DNA from: Roseiarcus sp963721905
Lineage (GTDB): Bacteria; Pseudomonadota; Alphaproteobacteria; Rhizobiales; Beijerinckiaceae
NCBI GenBank assembly: GCA_963721905.1
Contig: CAVRMF010000029.1
Coordinates: 1 to 64,000 of the forward strand
Direction of reading: 5' to 3'
DNA length: 64,000 nucleotides
Both the position numbers and the translations under genes were made by a program. The notes below the pieces were generated by a model that ran no database searches, had not been told where the DNA came from, and saw only the letters and a list, made by a program, of their open reading frames with translations. How positions within the stretch are numbered: the stretch's first letter is position 1; each line of letters opens with the position of its first letter. Shown here one piece after another: positions 62,039 through 64,000 of the stretch.

Positions 62039-63335
62039 CATGGAAGAACGAGCCGGTGACGCGGCCCCTTCGTGAACCGGCCGGCGAGGCCGCCGCGCTA
62101 TAGGCGTCCGCGACGAGGGCGAAAGGATCGTCGCTCCCGGCGGAGGCGATCGTCGCATAGTGAAACTCATGTCCGCGCAAGGCCGTGCCCGCGGCCCCAA
62201 CCGCGCAGTCAGCGACGAGCCGCGCCTCGCGATAGCCGAGCGTCATGCGGCGCTTCGCAAAACTTGTTTCGACGCCAAGCAGTCCAGCCATCGGATGCGA
62301 AACGCCGGAGGCGTCGATGAGGCTCACGCCGAGCGCCATGTAGCCGCCGCATTCGCCGTGCGCCGACTTCGTCTCGGCGAAACGGCGCAGCCCCTCGCGG
62401 AAACGTTCCGCCGCGGCGAGCCTCCCAGCGTGCAACTCGGGATAGCCGCCGGGCAACCAGCACACGTCGCAATCCGCGGCCGGCGGCTCGTTCGCCAGCG
62501 GCGAGAAGGCGACGATCTCGGCCCCCGCCGCCCGCCAGCCCTCAACGAGATGCGGGTAGATGAAGGAAAAAGCTTCGTCGCGCGCGAGCGCGATCCGCTG
62601 GCCGGGAGGCTTGAGCGCGATCGCGCCCCGCGGCTGTGCGGGCGTGTTGAGTTCGCCCGCCAGCGCCATCACGCGCCCGCAGTCGACATGGGCTTCGACG
62701 ACCTCGGCGATCACGTCGAGGCGCGCGTCGAGCGCCTCCGTCTCGCCCGCCTGGACGAGCCCCAGGTGGCGCTCCGGCAATGCCAGCTTGTCGCTGCGCG
62801 GCAGCGCGCCGATGACGGGGATTGCGAGCGCCTCGATCGCCTCGACAGCGAGTCGGCGATGCCGTTCGCTGCTGACGCGGTTGAGAATGACGCCGGCGAC
62901 CGTCAGGCGCTGGTCGTAGGTCGCGCAGCCCTTGACGACGGCTGCGGCCGACTGCGCCTGGCCGGAGACGTCGACGACAAGGAGGACCGGCATGCCGAGA
63001 GCGGCGGCGACGTCGGCCGAGGCGCCGCTGCGTCCAGACGGCGCCGGCACGCCGTCGAAGAGCCCCATCGAGGCCTCGCAGAGCGCCAGCGCATGGCCCA
63101 TCACAGCGCGACCCGCCAGCGCGGCGAGGAGGTCCGGCGGCATCGCCCAGGAATCGAGATTGACGCCCTGGACGCCGGACGCGGCGGCGTGAAAGGCCGG
63201 ATCGATATAGTCGGGGCCTGACTTGAGGCCGACGACGGAGATGCCGCGCCGGCGGAAGGCGCGCAGGAGGCCGAGCGCGATAGTGGTCTTGCCGCTGCCC
63301 GAACGGGGCGCGGCGATCATGAGGCCGCGGGTCAA
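62022..63335 (-). CDS. cobB: cobyrinate a,c-diamide synthase
   Basis: 437 residues. N-terminal MinD-like P-loop GLMIAAPRSGSGKTTIALGLLRAF, SGPDYIDPAFHAAASG and C-terminal glutamine amidotransferase domain with CDVCWLPGGYPELHAGRLA and the catalytic-type ECGGYMALG. It amidates the corrin ring carboxylates with glutamine and ATP. Intact. It diverges from cbiD across a 450-bp region. Overlaps the flavin reductase end by 17 bases. Confidence 0.94.
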   Translation of the reverse strand: MTRGLMIAAPRSGSGKTTIALGLLRAFRRRGISVVGLKSGPDYIDPAFHAAASGVQGVNLDSWAMPPDLLAALAGRAVMGHALALCEASMGLFDGVPAPSGRSGASADVAAALGMPVLLVVDVSGQAQSAAAVVKGCATYDQRLTVAGVILNRVSSERHRRLAVEAIEALAIPVIGALPRSDKLALPERHLGLVQAGETEALDARLDVIAEVVEAHVDCGRVMALAGELNTPAQPRGAIALKPPGQRIALARDEAFSFIYPHLVEGWRAAGAEIVAFSPLANEPPAADCDVCWLPGGYPELHAGRLAAAERFREGLRRFAETKSAHGECGGYMALGVSLIDASGVSHPMAGLLGVETSFAKRRMTLGYREARLVADCAVGAAGTALRGHEFHYATIASAGSDDPFALVADAYSAAASPAGSRRGRVTGSFFHVIGEV

Positions 63336-63789
63336 TCGGGAGCGCCGGCTAAGCTGAAATGCCCTAAGCCCTCTCTACAAACGCAATCTCCATCGCCGTT
63401 TTGAGCGATTTGAGAGGCTTGCGGCGACTTTTCCATCGCACTCAACATCGCTCCCGGCTGACCAAATCGATCTCTTCCGCGCGGACCAAGGACCATTCCA
63501 AGCTTCGCCTCCAGCCGCGCAGGCAGTTTGATTGTAGCCGCGCTCGCTAGCTCGTCGAATGACGGACGTCCTTCCGGACGCCCTACGAGGGCGGCTGACG
63601 CGGTCGCCGACCGCGTCTACAAACCCCGCGATTGGCGGCGTCGCAGCCCGGCAACCAGAAAACCACAAGGCCGCTTGATTGGCAAGAAAATGTCGGTTTT
63701 TCAGAACGAACCGCGAGAGCAAACGGCGCCGCCGGGGTCGAACCGAGCCGCCCTAGGCAAAGCCGAAGCCGCCCTCTAGACAAACTCGC
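63336..63789. promoter_or_regulatory. divergent cobB-cbiD intergenic region with REP-like repeat (copy 3 at 63533-63622)
   Basis: About 450 bases that must hold promoters for both cobalamin genes. Copy 3 of the REP-like family is TAGCCGCGCTCGCTAGC... GGCGGCTGACGCGGTCGCCGACCGCGTCTAC (63536-63621). I looked for a cobalamin riboswitch (B12 box) and do not see a match by eye. No other feature recognised. Confidence 0.5.
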
Positions 63790-64000
63790 ATGAGCGAGGC
63801 TCGACCGGAACAGCCGCTGCGGCGCGGGTGGACGACGGGCGCCTGCGCCAGCGGCGCGGCGCGGGCGGCCTTCGAGGCGCTTCTGACCGGCGTCTTTCCC
63901 GATCCCGTTCCGGTCGCGCTGCCGAAGGGCCTGAGGCCCGAGTTCGCGCTCGCGACCCAGGACCTCGTTCAGGCGCCGGAGGCGGATTTTGCGCGCGCCG
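63790..64000 (+). CDS. cbiD: cobalt-precorrin-5B C1-methyltransferase CbiD, partial at window end
   Basis: ATG at 63790; about 70 codons to the end of the window. LRRGWTTGACASGAARAAFEALLTG is the CbiD N-terminal signature (TTGxCA). The rest continues beyond the window. It acts in corrin C1 methylation and deacylation. Faces cobB in a divergent cobalamin cluster. Confidence 0.88.
   Translation, partial: MSEARPEQPLRRGWTTGACASGAARAAFEALLTGVFPDPVPVALPKGLRPEFALATQDLVQAPEADFARA

Noticed and set aside
63336..63789. Cobalamin riboswitch between cobB and cbiD
   Set aside because: No B12-box-like sequence seen by eye; the region instead holds a REP-like repeat.

Overview
The window looks like a piece of a GC-rich alphaproteobacterial chromosome, most likely Hyphomicrobiales (Rhizobiales). 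The evidence is the neighbourhood lgt-midA-pgeF, a linked purE-purK pair, paired DUF465 proteins, an invasion-associated-locus-B protein, a TTAA-N7-TTAA (CtrA-type) box and rhizobial-style palindromic repeats. I cannot name the genus from the sequence; the CoA-ester lyases would fit a methylotroph-type or ethylmalonyl-CoA-type metabolism, but this is inference only. Region 1 (1 to about 13.8 kb) is part of a degraded prophage or integrated element. It has a serine recombinase with a cluster of inverted repeats just behind it, a run of small tail/head-region genes, a GIY-YIG homing-type endonuclease, a tail assembly chaperone with a textbook -1 slippery heptamer, a tape-measure gene, a Cro/CI-like regulator, an exported sorting-signal protein gene cut by an IS1380-type element, and an excisionase plus tyrosine integrase ending exactly at a tRNA-Val gene. 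Terminase, portal and capsid genes are not in the window and may lie to the left. Region 2 (14 to 30 kb) holds an acetyltransferase, a methyltransferase, a very large TIR-STAND-WD40 protein with 16 near-identical repeats (a candidate NAD-consuming immune sensor), asd, an ExbB/MotA-like channel with an OmpA/MotB-like partner, a branched-chain amino-acid binding protein, a broken class A beta-lactamase, an ankyrin protein and a UvrD-type helicase. Region 3 (30 to 40 kb) holds two toxin-antitoxin modules (Phd/PIN and Xre/RES), a malyl-CoA-lyase-like enzyme, hspQ, an IalB-like protein, a YejA-like peptide-binding protein, a DsbA-family oxidoreductase, and a MaoC/CitE-like pair. Region 4 (40 to 50 kb) holds an RND efflux operon with its TetR regulator and a perfect 26-bp operator, a fosmidomycin-resistance-like MFS pump, infC (probably with an ATT start), an ISAs1-family remnant and related miniature elements, and a ScpB-like methylmalonyl-CoA decarboxylase. 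Region 5 (50 to 64 kb) is mostly housekeeping: hemW, a PII protein, tRNA-Met, purE-purK, queG, a glutathione transferase, pncA, a flippase-like membrane protein, lgt-midA-pgeF, a flavin reductase, and divergent cobB/cbiD for cobalamin. Many otherwise well-conserved genes (hspQ, hemW, pgeF, the ScpB gene, the TIR-STAND gene, tape measure, transposase, integrase) are each broken by a single-base indel, often in a short run or doubled base. Because housekeeping genes are affected as well as the prophage, sequencing or assembly error must be considered for all of them.
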